Positions 14,813 to 22,784 of a stretch of 44,425 bases of DNA are shown here, one piece after another (the first letter of the stretch is position 1; each line of letters starts with the position of its first letter). The DNA lies in IMG/VR virus record IMGVR_UViG_3300036804_000344, positions 1-44,425 of that record, one strand, 5' to 3'. A program made the translations under genes and the position numbers. Source of the DNA: a virus. The notes beneath the pieces were generated by a model. It was not told where the DNA came from and did not search any database. It saw nothing but the letters and a program-made list of their open reading frames with translations.

Positions 14813-15498
14813 ATACTCAATATCTGGAATTTGTACGCCAGCAGCTGATTCTTGCGACTGCCGATCTGAGTGGGTCCACTAAGGGCCAGTTGGTAGCCTT
14901 TGCCGAGAACGCTCAATTCACTGCAACAGCGCGCAGCCGTGGACGCAAGAAAATAGCCGACCCGGTCACCGGCCGCATGGTTAATCCGTCCAGCCCTCCG
15001 ATCCACGGGAGTCAGTCACGCGCTAAAGGTTCACATATACCCCTGGTGAATCATGTCGAGTACTGCACCGCGTCATGGCGGCGCGCTGTACTGTCTCTGG
15101 AGGAACACCAGAAAGCATGGCTGCTGTGGAACTACAGCGAGAACATCCGTTTCGAATATCAGGTGGCGATCACTCAGTGGGCATGGGCAGAATTCAAAGG
15201 TCATCTCGGCGCGAAGAGGGTGGCTGGCAAGACGATGGATCGGCTCAAGGCGTTAATCTGGCTGGCCGCGCAGGATGTGAAAGCGGAGCTGGCGGTGAAG
15301 GATGTCCACGAATACCAGAAGCTGGCGGAACTGGTAGGCGTGGCGAAATCCACCTGGACAGAGACATATCTGCCTCACTGGCTGGCAATGCGTAACAGCT
15401 TTAAGCGGCTCGATAGTAGTGCGCTTATCTCGGTAACGCGATCACGTTCACAACAAAAGTCGACAAATTGTCAGCCAAATATTGCAAAACCGAACTGA
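14809..15498 (+). CDS. Q: Late-gene antiterminator Q
   Basis: A 229-residue antiterminator that should load on RNA polymerase paused at PR' (15482-15510) and let it read through tR' into the lysis and morphogenesis genes. Sequence features I associate with this Q group are the opening [14 protein letters not shown], the segment SQSRAKGSHI, the TASWRRAVLSLEEHQKAWLLW stretch, and the Lys- and Trp-rich C-terminal half ending QQKSTNCQPN. It is the last gene of the early operon and lies directly before PR'. The family name is by memory; phage 82-, P22- and lambda-type Q proteins are unrelated in sequence. Confidence 0.85.
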   Translation: MNTQYLEFVRQQLILATADLSGSTKGQLVAFAENAQFTATARSRGRKKIADPVTGRMVNPSSPPIHGSQSRAKGSHIPLVNHVEYCTASWRRAVLSLEEHQKAWLLWNYSENIRFEYQVAITQWAWAEFKGHLGAKRVAGKTMDRLKALIWLAAQDVKAELAVKDVHEYQKLAELVGVAKSTWTETYLPHWLAMRNSFKRLDSSALISVTRSRSQQKSTNCQPNIAKPN

Positions 15499-15510
15499 AA
15501 CGCATATATT
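15482..15510 (+). promoter_or_regulatory. Late promoter PR'
   Basis: -35 TTGCAA (15482-15487), spacer of 17, -10 TATATT (15505-15510), overlapping the end of Q. Start near 15517, 45 bases before a terminator. The position after Q and the closely following terminator are diagnostic of PR'. Confidence 0.85.
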
Positions 15511-15561
15511 TCATGTAAATCTGATATCGTCGCCATAGCTTCGATAGTCGACCAAATTTAG

Positions 15562-15587
15562 AGCCTCGCAATCTGCGGGGCTTTTTT
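15562..15587 (+). terminator. tR', Q-dependent late terminator
   Basis: AGCCTCGCA (15562-15570) pairs with TGCGGGGCT (15574-15582) with one G-T pair and a three-base loop, then TTTTT. Without Q the late transcript should end here as a short RNA of about 70 bases. Confidence 0.88.
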
Positions 15588-15600
15588 ATGCCTTGATATT

Positions 15601-15654
15601 ATTCGGCTCATGAATTAACAAAATGTGAGCCGATTATAAGAGCCATTCGGCTCA
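15601..15654 (+). repeat. Repeated ATTCGGCTCA with competing hairpins
   Basis: ATTCGGCTCA occurs at 15601-15610 and 15645-15654. CGGCTCA at 15604-15610 can pair with TGAGCCG at 15626-15632, while the second copy can pair with GAGCC at 15640-15644. This lies in the late leader between tR' and the lysis genes; the gap 15588-15797 holds no gene. Confidence 0.6.
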
Positions 15655-15671
15655 AGCCTTACCATCATATT

Positions 15672-15700
15672 GCCCGCCGCGCCGCGGGCTTTTCTATTTT
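15672..15700 (+). terminator. Second terminator in the late leader
   Basis: GCCCGC (15672-15677) pairs with GCGGGC (15684-15689), followed by TTTTCTATTTT. A second terminator before the lysis genes strengthens the dependence on Q. Confidence 0.75.
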
Positions 15701-15797
15701 CAGGCTCCGGGAAACATCCTCGATACGCTTTGTTGTTAATTCAGCCCGAGAGCCTGAACCCTACACACAGCTCCCGCATCTACGCGAGGAGAACGAG

Positions 15798-16046
15798 ATG
15801 ATCCGATATATGCCAGACAAAATTGCATCCGCAATCTCGTATTGCGTGTCCGGCAGTCTTATTTGTGGAGGCGGCATTTTGCAATGGTTGCACGACCTCG
15901 ACTGGAACAAGGTAGCGGTAATTGGTGGTTTTCTTATTGGTATCGCCACTTACCTGACGAACCTTTACTTCAAAAGACGGCAGACAAAAGCATACGAGCG
16001 AGCATTACGCCGGGGGTACATACCTCAACCACCACAGGATAGTTAG
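15798..16046 (+). CDS. Class II holin, phage 21 S type (pinholin-like)
   Basis: An 82-residue inner-membrane protein with two helices: about residues 10-31 (small, Gly/Ser-rich, SAR-like) and about 37-57 ([20 protein letters not shown]). The TYLTNLYFK segment and the basic tail match phage 21 S. The start reads MIRYMPDK, so there are two possible starts, Met1 and Met5, with an Arg between them. In S21 the dual start (MKSM) yields an antiholin and a holin that differ in N-terminal charge, and the same design is likely here. GAGGAG precedes Met1. It depolarises the membrane and so activates the SAR endolysin encoded next. Confidence 0.9.
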   Translation: MIRYMPDKIASAISYCVSGSLICGGGILQWLHDLDWNKVAVIGGFLIGIATYLTNLYFKRRQTKAYERALRRGYIPQPPQDS

Positions 16047-16047
16047 C

Positions 16048-16620
16048 ATGGCAATGTCACCAGCATTCAGAAAAAGTGTCATCGCTGCTGCTGGCGGCGG
16101 TGCGATAGCGATAGCCTCCGCGCTCATCACTGGGCCAAATGGCACTGATGGGCTGGAGGGGGTGAAGTACAAGCCTTACAAGGACGTGGTAGGAATCTGG
16201 ACCGTTTGCTACGGCCACACTGGCAGAGACATCATGCTCGGGAAAACATACACAGAGCCAGAGTGCAAGGCGCTACTGAATGCAGACCTGAACACTGTTG
16301 CCAGGCAGATTGACCCATATATCAAAGTTGAAATCCCTGACAGCATGCGCGGTGCTATGTACTCGTTTGTGTATAACGTCGGTGCTGGCAACTTCAAGAC
16401 ATCCACGCTTCTGAAGAAGATTAACCAGGGCGATGAGAAGGGCGCTTGTGACCAGCTTCGTCGTTGGACATATGCAGGCGGGAAGGAGTGGAAAGGACTG
16501 GTTACTCGGCGCGAGATTGAGCGTGAAGTTTGCCTGTGGGGAGAGAAACCTCAGAAAGCAGACGATGGATTCGGTCCGCTTAACCCTGGTACACCGCTAT
16601 CAGCACCAGGAGTGTTTTGA
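16048..16620 (+). CDS. SAR endolysin, phage 21 R type
   Basis: A 190-residue lysozyme-type muramidase exported with an uncleaved signal-arrest-release helix (about residues 11-29, [19 protein letters not shown]) and released when the holin depolarises the membrane. The catalytic triad is Glu37 in DGLEG, Asp46 in YKDVVG and Thr52 in WTVCYGHTG, each two positions after R21 numbering. The protein runs about 25 residues past the usual R21 end, with a Pro- and Gly-rich tail ([14 protein letters not shown]); this extension is unusual. The stop overlaps the Rz start. Confidence 0.93.
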   Translation: MAMSPAFRKSVIAAAGGGAIAIASALITGPNGTDGLEGVKYKPYKDVVGIWTVCYGHTGRDIMLGKTYTEPECKALLNADLNTVARQIDPYIKVEIPDSMRGAMYSFVYNVGAGNFKTSTLLKKINQGDEKGACDQLRRWTYAGGKEWKGLVTRREIEREVCLWGEKPQKADDGFGPLNPGTPLSAPGVF

Positions 16621-17087
16621 TGGGAAAGGTAATTACCGCCATTGGAGCGATACTGGTCGGCCTGCTGGTCGCTGCGACTCTGGTGGCGAATCACTACCGC
16701 GACAACGCCACCGAGTACAAAAAGCAGCGTGACGATAAGGCTCACGAACTCGGACTGGCGAACGCCACCATCAATGATATGCAGACCCGGCAGCGTGACG
16801 TTGCTGCTCTGGATGCCAAATACACGAAGGAACTAGCTGATGCCAAAGCTCAGAACGATACTCTTCAGCGCAAGCTTGATAATGGTGGCCGGGTGCTCGT
16901 CAAAGGCAAGTGTCCAGTGTCAGCCTCAACCCAAACCACCGGCACCGCCAGCATGGGCAATGATGCCACCATCGAACTCTCTGACGTTGCTGGACGAAAC
17001 GTTCTCGGTATTAGATCCGGAATCATCAGCGATCAAACATCCCTGAGAGCGCTACAGGAATACATCAGTGCTCAGTGCCTGAAGTAA
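16620..17087 (+). CDS. Rz: Rz, inner-membrane spanin subunit
   Basis: A 155-residue i-spanin. An N-terminal membrane anchor (about 4-24, VITAIGAILVGLLVAATLVA) is followed by a periplasmic coiled coil (RDNATEYKKQRDDKAHELG to NDTLQRKLDNG) and a C-terminal portion with LRALQEYISAQCLK. It pairs with the Rz1 lipoprotein to fuse inner and outer membranes in the last step of lysis. ATG 16620 follows CAGGAG. The Rz1 gene is embedded in another frame. Confidence 0.92.
   Translation: MGKVITAIGAILVGLLVAATLVANHYRDNATEYKKQRDDKAHELGLANATINDMQTRQRDVAALDAKYTKELADAKAQNDTLQRKLDNGGRVLVKGKCPVSASTQTTGTASMGNDATIELSDVAGRNVLGIRSGIISDQTSLRALQEYISAQCLK
16840..17046 (+). CDS. Rz1: Rz1, outer-membrane spanin lipoprotein (embedded in Rz)
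   Basis: A 68-residue prolipoprotein wholly inside Rz in the +1 frame. The signal peptide MPKLRTILFSASLIMVAG ends in a lipobox with Cys19 (VAGCSS); the mature part has a Pro-rich stretch (PQPKPPAPPAW), both hallmarks of Rz1. It is anchored in the outer membrane and contacts the Rz C-terminus across the periplasm. Confidence 0.93.
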   Translation: MPKLRTILFSASLIMVAGCSSKASVQCQPQPKPPAPPAWAMMPPSNSLTLLDETFSVLDPESSAIKHP

Positions 17088-17107
17088 TTCGTCACCCTGA
17101 TTAACAG

Positions 17108-17132
17108 AGCCTGACTTCGGTCGGGCTTTTTT
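17108..17132 (+). terminator. Terminator after the lysis cassette
   Basis: AGCCTGA pairs with TCGGGCT around a TTCG-type loop, followed by seven T. Late transcription beyond this point requires Q-modified polymerase. Confidence 0.85.
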
Positions 17133-17259
17133 TCATCCAAATTTTGTCTTGTGAGGATCAATTTCAAACTCTCACGCCAAATCCTCAACATATCCACACC
17201 GCGCACCGAATGCGCATCAACAACACCGGATCTGTACCTGTGAAATGAGCCCTTGGGAG

Positions 17260-17300
17260 CGCCAGTTTAGTGCTGGCGAGCCTTCGGTGGGCTGGCGTTT
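17260..17300 (+). promoter_or_regulatory. Competing hairpins in the rha leader
   Basis: CGCCAG (17260-17265) can pair with CTGGCG at 17273-17278 or with a second copy at 17292-17297; AGCC (17279-17282) and GGCT (17290-17293) form an inner hairpin that fits only the second fold. The rest of the 252-base gap 17088-17339 shows no gene. Confidence 0.45.
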
Positions 17301-17339
17301 CATTCGGCAAGGGTTCATCTCACAAGTAAGGTAAACGCA

Positions 17340-17876
17340 ATGAAAGATTTACAAACAATGCCTGAGTTTGATTTCCGTCAACTGGTGACAACCGCGGACG
17401 GTGAGCCAGTGACAGATACTTTCCAAATCGCCAAAGCATTCGGCAAGCGCCATCAGCATGTAATCCGGGCTATCGAAAGTCTCCAATGTTCCCGTGAGTT
17501 CTCGACGGCCCACTTTTGGGTCTTCGAGAAAATCAATGAGTTAGGTATTTTTGATAAAAAACAAAAGTACTATCGTCTCGACTTCAGTGGGTTTGTGATG
17601 GTGGTAATGGGCTTTAATGGCCCAGCCGCAGCACGCGTTAAAGAAGCGTACATCAACGCCTTTAATTGGATGACCGCAGAGCTTCGTAAGTACAGCGAAA
17701 GCTACGAAGCCGAACGCAACGCCGTGATGCTGGAATACATGAAGGAGAAGGATGTTGCCAGCATGTCTGGAAGGCTCCTGAATCGCTGGGGTAGAGTGAA
17801 GAAACCACAACTTCTCGCCAGAATCGAACGGATTGAGCAGCAGGGGCAAATTATGCTCCCCGGCTTGCCAAAGTGA
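17340..17876 (+). CDS. rha: Rha-family regulatory protein
   Basis: A 178-residue cytoplasmic protein of the Rha family: DGEPVTDTFQIAKAFGKRHQHVIRAIESL (about 20-48) and the later YYRLDFSGFVMVVMGFNGPAAARVKEAYINAFN are the family blocks. In P22-like and phi80-like phages rha hinders growth in hosts without IHF; the molecular action is not clear. The C-terminal part (about 120-178) looks like an added helical domain, as in antirepressor-type proteins. AAGG precedes ATG 17340. Confidence 0.9.
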   Translation: MKDLQTMPEFDFRQLVTTADGEPVTDTFQIAKAFGKRHQHVIRAIESLQCSREFSTAHFWVFEKINELGIFDKKQKYYRLDFSGFVMVVMGFNGPAAARVKEAYINAFNWMTAELRKYSESYEAERNAVMLEYMKEKDVASMSGRLLNRWGRVKKPQLLARIERIEQQGQIMLPGLPK

Positions 17877-17973
17877 CCATTACAAAGCTCATCTGCGGGT
17901 GGGCTTGATAATGTCTTCACTTGCGTTATGTGTTTATGTAATCTTCAACCACCATTTATACAAGGGAGGTTGT

Positions 17974-18210
17974 ATGACTGTTCGAGATCACAATAGAGAG
18001 CTAATAGCTGCATTCTTGGCAGATGGGCGTGGAGGGGATGCCAGCACAGCAGAATTCTTCTTTAACGATAAAGTTGTCAGTGGGATTGATGCCGCGTTAG
18101 ATTTGCTGGGGGATGATTATAAAATCCATAGCATGGATAGGAAGACTATCAATAATAATATTCATGCCTATCGCCTTCACACCGAGCCAGATATTAAAAA
18201 AACTGTATAA
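17974..18210 (+). CDS. Small phage protein, unknown function
   Basis: A 78-residue protein, MTVRDHNRELIAAFLADGRGG onward. GGGAGG lies close before ATG 17974; the same frame extends upstream over rha but without support. It is acidic in the middle and ends with a basic region (HAYRLHTEPDIKKTV). Not recognised. A terminator follows at once. Confidence 0.68.
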   Translation: MTVRDHNRELIAAFLADGRGGDASTAEFFFNDKVVSGIDAALDLLGDDYKIHSMDRKTINNNIHAYRLHTEPDIKKTV

Positions 18211-18217
18211 AAACCAG

Positions 18218-18237
18218 CCGCCTCCGGGCGGTTTTTT
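18218..18237 (+). terminator. Terminator after the 78-aa gene
   Basis: CCGCC and GGCGG arms around TCCG are followed by TTTTTT. It separates the rha section from the packaging section. Confidence 0.85.
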
Positions 18238-18292
18238 ATTGCCATCACCATGGGCAGACCCATCGTAATGGCGTAACCAAAAGGGCAACACG

Positions 18293-18511
18293 ATGTCCGA
18301 CATCTACCAAATCACCCTCACTACTCAAACCGGCGAAACCTTCACGGGCAAGATGTCACGACGTCAGCCTGAGCTGGTTAACGGATTTGTGCCGCTGGCG
18401 ACCGAAGCGGGAGAGTGGCTGTTTTTCGCTCCTGCTGATGTGAAGCGCGTTCAGTTCACGCCAGTACCTGTTGAGGAAGAAACCAATAGCGACGTGCAGA
18501 CTGTCAGTTGA
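18293..18511 (+). CDS. Small conserved phage protein, unknown function
   Basis: A 72-residue beta-rich protein (MSDIYQITLTTQTGETFTGKM onward) with WLFFAPADVKRVQFTP near the C-terminus. The AGGGC upstream gives a modest binding site. It sits just before the terminase genes, a usual spot for small unassigned proteins. I do not recognise the fold; an SH3-like barrel is possible. Confidence 0.65.
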   Translation: MSDIYQITLTTQTGETFTGKMSRRQPELVNGFVPLATEAGEWLFFAPADVKRVQFTPVPVEEETNSDVQTVS

Positions 18512-18674
18512 AATCAAAAGCAGGTGGTGGCTTCCAATCTACATCAGGACGCTGACACTGTTATGCCTGATGATGCGGTGCGAGCCAGATTACCGAAAGG
18601 TGGCTGAGTTCATCATTAAGCATGGCATTAGCCAGAGGGTGAAATCGGAGCCCGCAGAACAAACAACGGAGTAA
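18471..18674 (+). CDS. Small basic protein before terminase, start uncertain
   Basis: A reading frame whose C-terminal 50 residues look real: SRWWLPIYIRTLTLLCLMMRCEPDYRKVAEFIIKHG follows a pattern I recall from small phage proteins (WWLPxYxRxLxxxCxxMRCEPDY). There is one short hydrophobic stretch. No ATG is available; TTG 18471 overlaps the previous gene by 41 bases and lacks a good binding site. It may start at a rare codon near 18505, or a base difference may have removed the normal start. Treated as probable. Confidence 0.45.
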   Translation: MRKKPIATCRLSVEIKSRWWLPIYIRTLTLLCLMMRCEPDYRKVAEFIIKHGISQRVKSEPAEQTTE

Positions 18675-18677
18675 TGA

Positions 18678-19202
18678 ATGAGCAAACCGGACTGGGAGGC
18701 TATCGAAACGGCTTACCTTGAAGCAGGAATGCCAGAATTGCTGTATAGCCACTTCAAGAAAAGCGGCGAAGCGTTTCTATCCGGCGTCGTTAAAGTTCTC
18801 CTTGCTAGCCGATCAGCGCACATCAAACTATTCGATAATCAGGTGTCACCAATAATTCGTGCTGAAGCTGAGTTTCCCGTCCCGAGAGGGAGAGTCGACT
18901 TCTTTCTAGTGCATGATGATGGGTCAGCGAGCGTCTGCGAGTTAAAAGATGGCCGCAACGGTTTGCAACCTGTTCTGGCTGGTATCGGTCAGGTTATCTG
19001 CTATTCCGTACAGGTTGGAATGTCTAATGCTGGGCTTAGAAACATCCGCAAAGTACTAATGTTCTCGCGTACCAACTCCATTTCTGATGACGCATTAATT
19101 GTCGACGCCTGCTTGAAAGCTGATGTTATTCCAATCCCAATTGGAAGCGAAGACGAGCACAAAGAAGCCGCGGTAAGCTTCATTAAAAATTACAGGAAAT
19201 AA
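18678..19202 (+). CDS. PD-(D/E)XK nuclease-like protein next to terminase
   Basis: A 174-residue soluble protein with the key pieces of a PD-(D/E)XK nuclease core: a helix glutamate (Glu31 in GEAFLSG), Asp74 in GRVDFFLV, and Glu88-x-Lys90 in SVCELKDG, followed by the helix IGQVICYSVQVG. The order and spacing fit the fold. It could process DNA ends in packaging, degrade host DNA, or act as a restriction-type cargo gene; position alone does not decide. Start ATG 18678 is 3 bases after the previous stop. Confidence 0.7.
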   Translation: MSKPDWEAIETAYLEAGMPELLYSHFKKSGEAFLSGVVKVLLASRSAHIKLFDNQVSPIIRAEAEFPVPRGRVDFFLVHDDGSASVCELKDGRNGLQPVLAGIGQVICYSVQVGMSNAGLRNIRKVLMFSRTNSISDDALIVDACLKADVIPIPIGSEDEHKEAAVSFIKNYRK

Positions 19203-19207
19203 CCACC

Positions 19208-19771
19208 ATGGCACTCACCGACAAGCAAGAAATGTTCTGTCGCGAGTACCTCATCGATTTAAACGCCACGCAAGCGGCTATTCGGGCGGGGTACAGCGAA
19301 AAGACCGCCCGCGCGTTAGGTTGCGAAAACTTAACGAAACCTGACATTCAAAACAGGATTTCAGAATTGAAAGCTGAACGCAATGAGGCTGTATCTATCA
19401 ATGCCGAATATGTGCTTCAGCGCTTAGTTGATATCGACCAGATGGATGTGCTCGACATTCTGACCGGCACCGGCGAGTTAAAGCCCATAGCAGACTGGCC
19501 TAAAACATGGCGCACAACGCTATCCGGGCTGGAAGTCATGGAAATGGCATCCGAAGGCAATACAACCGCGCTGCTGAAGAAAATCAAATGGCCTGACAAG
19601 GTTAAGAACCTTGAGTTGCTCGGTAAGCACATCAGTGTGCAAGCGTTCAAAGAGCAGATCGAGCAGAAAGTCACGGCAACTCACAACATCATGCCAGTAC
19701 CGTCATGCACAAACGCAGATGACTGGGAGAAAGCGGCACAACAGCAGCAGAGCGAGGTTTTAGGTGGATGA
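19208..19771 (+). CDS. Terminase small subunit
   Basis: A 187-residue DNA-recognition subunit of the packaging motor. The N-terminal block LTDKQEMFCREYLIDLNATQAAIRAGYSEKTA, then NLTKPDIQNRISEL is the Terminase_2 family signature, a helix-turn-helix that binds the packaging site. A central helical part would form the ring, and the C-terminus contacts the large subunit. The stop overlaps the large subunit start by four bases. No packaging site could be marked. Confidence 0.92.
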   Translation: MALTDKQEMFCREYLIDLNATQAAIRAGYSEKTARALGCENLTKPDIQNRISELKAERNEAVSINAEYVLQRLVDIDQMDVLDILTGTGELKPIADWPKTWRTTLSGLEVMEMASEGNTTALLKKIKWPDKVKNLELLGKHISVQAFKEQIEQKVTATHNIMPVPSCTNADDWEKAAQQQQSEVLGG

Positions 19772-21330
19772 ATTACAAAGCCGTCTGGAAACCTTTGCCG
19801 GGATCGCAGTCACTGTCCCTGAGTTGCCCGTGCAACGAGATACTGTATGAAGGTACGCGCGGTCCGGGCAAGACCGCTGCGCAGTTAGCTCGCTTTCGTC
19901 GTAACGTCGGCGTGGGCTACGGTTCTTTCTGGCGCGGCGTGATTTTCGATACCGAGTATAAAAACCTCACTGACATCATCACGCAGTCAAAGCGTATGTA
20001 TCGGCTGTTCAATGATGGCGCTCGCTATCTGGCTTCGGCATCAGAACTGCGCTGGGTGTGGCCCACTGGCGAAGAGTTACTTTTCCGCTTCGGCAAAGAA
20101 GAAAGCGACTATTGGGATTATCATGGCCAGGAGTTCCCGTTCATCGGGTTCAACGAACTGACCAAGCAGCAGTCTCCTGAATTCTACGAGATGATGTTCT
20201 CGTGCCGTCGCTCGTCATTTCGCCCGGAAGATTACCCGCTGGAAGATGGTTCGATAATCAGGCCGATCCCCCTGGAAACATTCAGCACGACCAACCCATT
20301 CGGCATCGGCCATACATGGGTTAAGAAACGTTTCATTGAGCCAGCACCGCGCGGAACCATCATTCGGGAAACGCAGAAGGTGTTTAACCCGCAGACAGAG
20401 CGTGAAGAAGATGTGACGCTAACCCGCGTTGCCATTCATGGCTCATTCAAAGAAAACCCGTATCTCGACCCGCAGTACATCGCAACATTGATGTCTATCA
20501 AAGACCCCAACCGCCGCAAGGCATGGGTTGAAGGTTCTTGGGATGTGACCAGCGGAGGGCGTTTTGACCATCTGTGGAATGAAGCGCTGCACGTTATCAA
20601 GCCGTTTCGCATACCGGATAGCTGGACGGTCGACCGTTCTCACGACTGGGGCGAGTCGAAGCCGTTCTCTAATCTGTGGTGGGCGCAATCTGACGGCACC
20701 GAAGCGACGCTTTCAGACGGGCGCAAGTTCTGTCCGCCAACAGGTTCATTGATTCTGATTGGTGAGTGGTATGGCTGCCCACCTGAAGAACTGAATAAGG
20801 GTCTGAATATGTCATCCACGAACGTTGCGAAAGGCGTTGCGTGGGTTGATAAGCGACTGGCAGGCGAAGAAGTAGACGAACCTGAGGAAACGCAAGGCAA
20901 AGGGCAAATGCACATCGTTCCCGGCATATGCAGCAACGTCGCCCCCGGCCCTGCTGACGGCGCGATATACAACACTGGCGACAACGAACTATCCATTGCG
21001 CAGAAGATGGAAGCGCAAGGTGTTGAGTGGGTGGCAGCTGATAAGAAACCCGGCTCACGTATCAACGGCGCATCGTTGTTCGCTGACATGCTTGAGGCGG
21101 TGGTCGAGGGCAAGAAAACTGAATCAGGTATGCCTGAGAAACCTGCTTTCTACGTCATGGAGCATTGCAGGGGCTGGATAAGCCGTATTCCGGTGCTCGT
21201 GCGTGACGACAAGAAGCCTGATGACGTAGACACCACTCAGGAAGATCACGACTTCGACGCCACTCGCTACCGTGTCCTGCATTCACCATTCAAGCCGCTT
21301 ACACACACGTCTATTACATTCAGAAGATAA
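19768..21330 (+). CDS. Terminase large subunit
   Basis: A 520-residue ATPase-nuclease that translocates DNA into the prohead and cuts it. The Walker A motif is GTRGPGKT (residues 29-36), and Walker B is FPFIGFNEL with Glu130 as the likely catalytic residue; the segment MMFSCRRSS and TTNPFGIGHTWVK lie where the coupling motif is expected. The C-terminal RNase H-like nuclease starts near DRSHDWGESKPF, whose Asp is a probable metal ligand. Whether the phage uses cos or headful packaging cannot be told from this alone. Confidence 0.93.
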   Translation: MNYKAVWKPLPGSQSLSLSCPCNEILYEGTRGPGKTAAQLARFRRNVGVGYGSFWRGVIFDTEYKNLTDIITQSKRMYRLFNDGARYLASASELRWVWPTGEELLFRFGKEESDYWDYHGQEFPFIGFNELTKQQSPEFYEMMFSCRRSSFRPEDYPLEDGSIIRPIPLETFSTTNPFGIGHTWVKKRFIEPAPRGTIIRETQKVFNPQTEREEDVTLTRVAIHGSFKENPYLDPQYIATLMSIKDPNRRKAWVEGSWDVTSGGRFDHLWNEALHVIKPFRIPDSWTVDRSHDWGESKPFSNLWWAQSDGTEATLSDGRKFCPPTGSLILIGEWYGCPPEELNKGLNMSSTNVAKGVAWVDKRLAGEEVDEPEETQGKGQMHIVPGICSNVAPGPADGAIYNTGDNELSIAQKMEAQGVEWVAADKKPGSRINGASLFADMLEAVVEGKKTESGMPEKPAFYVMEHCRGWISRIPVLVRDDKKPDDVDTTQEDHDFDATRYRVLHSPFKPLTHTSITFRR

Positions 21331-21336
21331 GAGACT

Positions 21337-22782
21337 ATGGCAAATTATGATATTCCTCGCGCTGAATACGTGAGGGCGCTTCCTTCATGGCAATTGGTGA
21401 AGGATTGTGTGGCCGGGAGTCGGGCTGTAAAACATCGCAAAGAGAAATACCTTCCGAAACCAGATCCGACCAACAAAAGCGCAGAAAACGAAGCTCGTTA
21501 TCAGGCTCTTCTCAAGCGAGCGATGTACCTCAATTTTACCGGGCGCACCGAGCAGGGGCTGATTGGCACTATGTTCAGGAAGACCGCTGAGCTTAATTTG
21601 CCTGATGCAGTGTATTACCTGAAAGACAATGCAACCGGCAACGGGATGTCGCTTGAGCAGCTATCGAAACGCGCAGTGAGTGAATGTCTGGAAACAGGGC
21701 GCGGCGGATTCCTTGTCGATTACCCGGTTGTTCGTGATTCAACTGAGGGAGTGCAAAGCAAGCCAGCATCAGACGGTCGTTCTGCAAACATCCTGTTTTA
21801 CGATGCCCTGTCTATCATCGACTGGGAGACTGAAGCGGTCGATGGCGTGGAACAACTGGTGTATGTGAATCTTCAGGAGTGCATCAGCACATTTGACCCT
21901 CAGAGCTATACCAAGACCGATGTTAGGCAAAGCCGAATCCTCGTTATGGTTGATGGTGAATATCACCAGCGTATTTATCGTGACGGCACCCAGGTAAGCG
22001 ACAGCGTCCCGACAGACTTCAACGGCAACGCATTCGGCCACATCACTTTTTGGTTTTTTGGGGCTGAAACCAATACGCCAGACATTGATAAGGCCCCACT
22101 GGAAGATTTGGCAGATGTAAACATTTTGCACTACGGAAACAGTGCGACGGTTGAAGAGTCAGGATTTATCAGCAGCCAGCCAACGCTATTCTTTACGACC
22201 GACATCGACCAGGCAGAGTTTGCCAAATGGAACCCCAATGGTATTCAGGTTGGTTCCACTACTGGCTACAGCCTTGGGAAAACCGGTACAGCGGTCCTCG
22301 TGCAGGCAGAAGCGGGGCAACTGTCCCGTACGCTGATGCAGGACAAAGAAAACCAGATGCTGATGATTGGTGCTCGCATCGTGCAGCAAGGCGGAGCAAA
22401 TGAAACTGCAGAGGCGGCACGAATCAGGCACGGTTCCGACAACTCGATACTGTCCACTATCGCCGGGAATGTTTCGGAAGCTCTGATGATGGCTGTTCTC
22501 GATGCGGAGCGCTTCAAAATGCCAGAGACTCTCCCGGATGAAACGACTTTCTGGCTACCTCAAGAATATTTCGATGAGGTGATGGATGCACAGATGATCC
22601 TCGCGCAGGTCCAGTTGTGGCAACAGGGGATTATCGCTAAATCCGACCTCAGAGTTAACCTCCGTCAGGCTGCGATTCTTGAGTCTGATCGCACTGATAA
22701 AGATATTGATGCGGATTTAGAAAAAGAGCCTCCCGTTGATTTCACTGGTGAGGGCGTGACGAATACTGATAAGGCGGCGTAA
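21337..22782 (+). CDS. Portal protein, DUF4055-like
   Basis: A 481-residue protein directly after terminase, in the portal position. The opening ADYxIPR-like start, KHRKEKYLPKPDP, and LNFTGRTEQGLIGTMFRK together with GRGGFLVDYP fit the DUF4055 group, which serves as portal in several podo- and siphovirus-like phages. A dodecameric ring would form the DNA entry channel and dock the terminase. The long helical C-terminus (DAQMILAQVQLWQQGIIAKS) fits a portal crown. The assignment rests on family memory and order. Confidence 0.85.
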   Translation: MANYDIPRAEYVRALPSWQLVKDCVAGSRAVKHRKEKYLPKPDPTNKSAENEARYQALLKRAMYLNFTGRTEQGLIGTMFRKTAELNLPDAVYYLKDNATGNGMSLEQLSKRAVSECLETGRGGFLVDYPVVRDSTEGVQSKPASDGRSANILFYDALSIIDWETEAVDGVEQLVYVNLQECISTFDPQSYTKTDVRQSRILVMVDGEYHQRIYRDGTQVSDSVPTDFNGNAFGHITFWFFGAETNTPDIDKAPLEDLADVNILHYGNSATVEESGFISSQPTLFFTTDIDQAEFAKWNPNGIQVGSTTGYSLGKTGTAVLVQAEAGQLSRTLMQDKENQMLMIGARIVQQGGANETAEAARIRHGSDNSILSTIAGNVSEALMMAVLDAERFKMPETLPDETTFWLPQEYFDEVMDAQMILAQVQLWQQGIIAKSDLRVNLRQAAILESDRTDKDIDADLEKEPPVDFTGEGVTNTDKAA

Positions 22783-22784
22783 CC

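Noticed and set aside
15053-15395. Alternative frames inside Q
   Set aside because: Arg/Gly-rich translations with no ribosome binding sites, overlapping a recognised gene.
18238-18292. Possible cos or packaging site before the terminase (ATGGG/CCCAT hairpin)
   Set aside because: A five-pair hairpin is too weak, and no known cos sequence could be matched.
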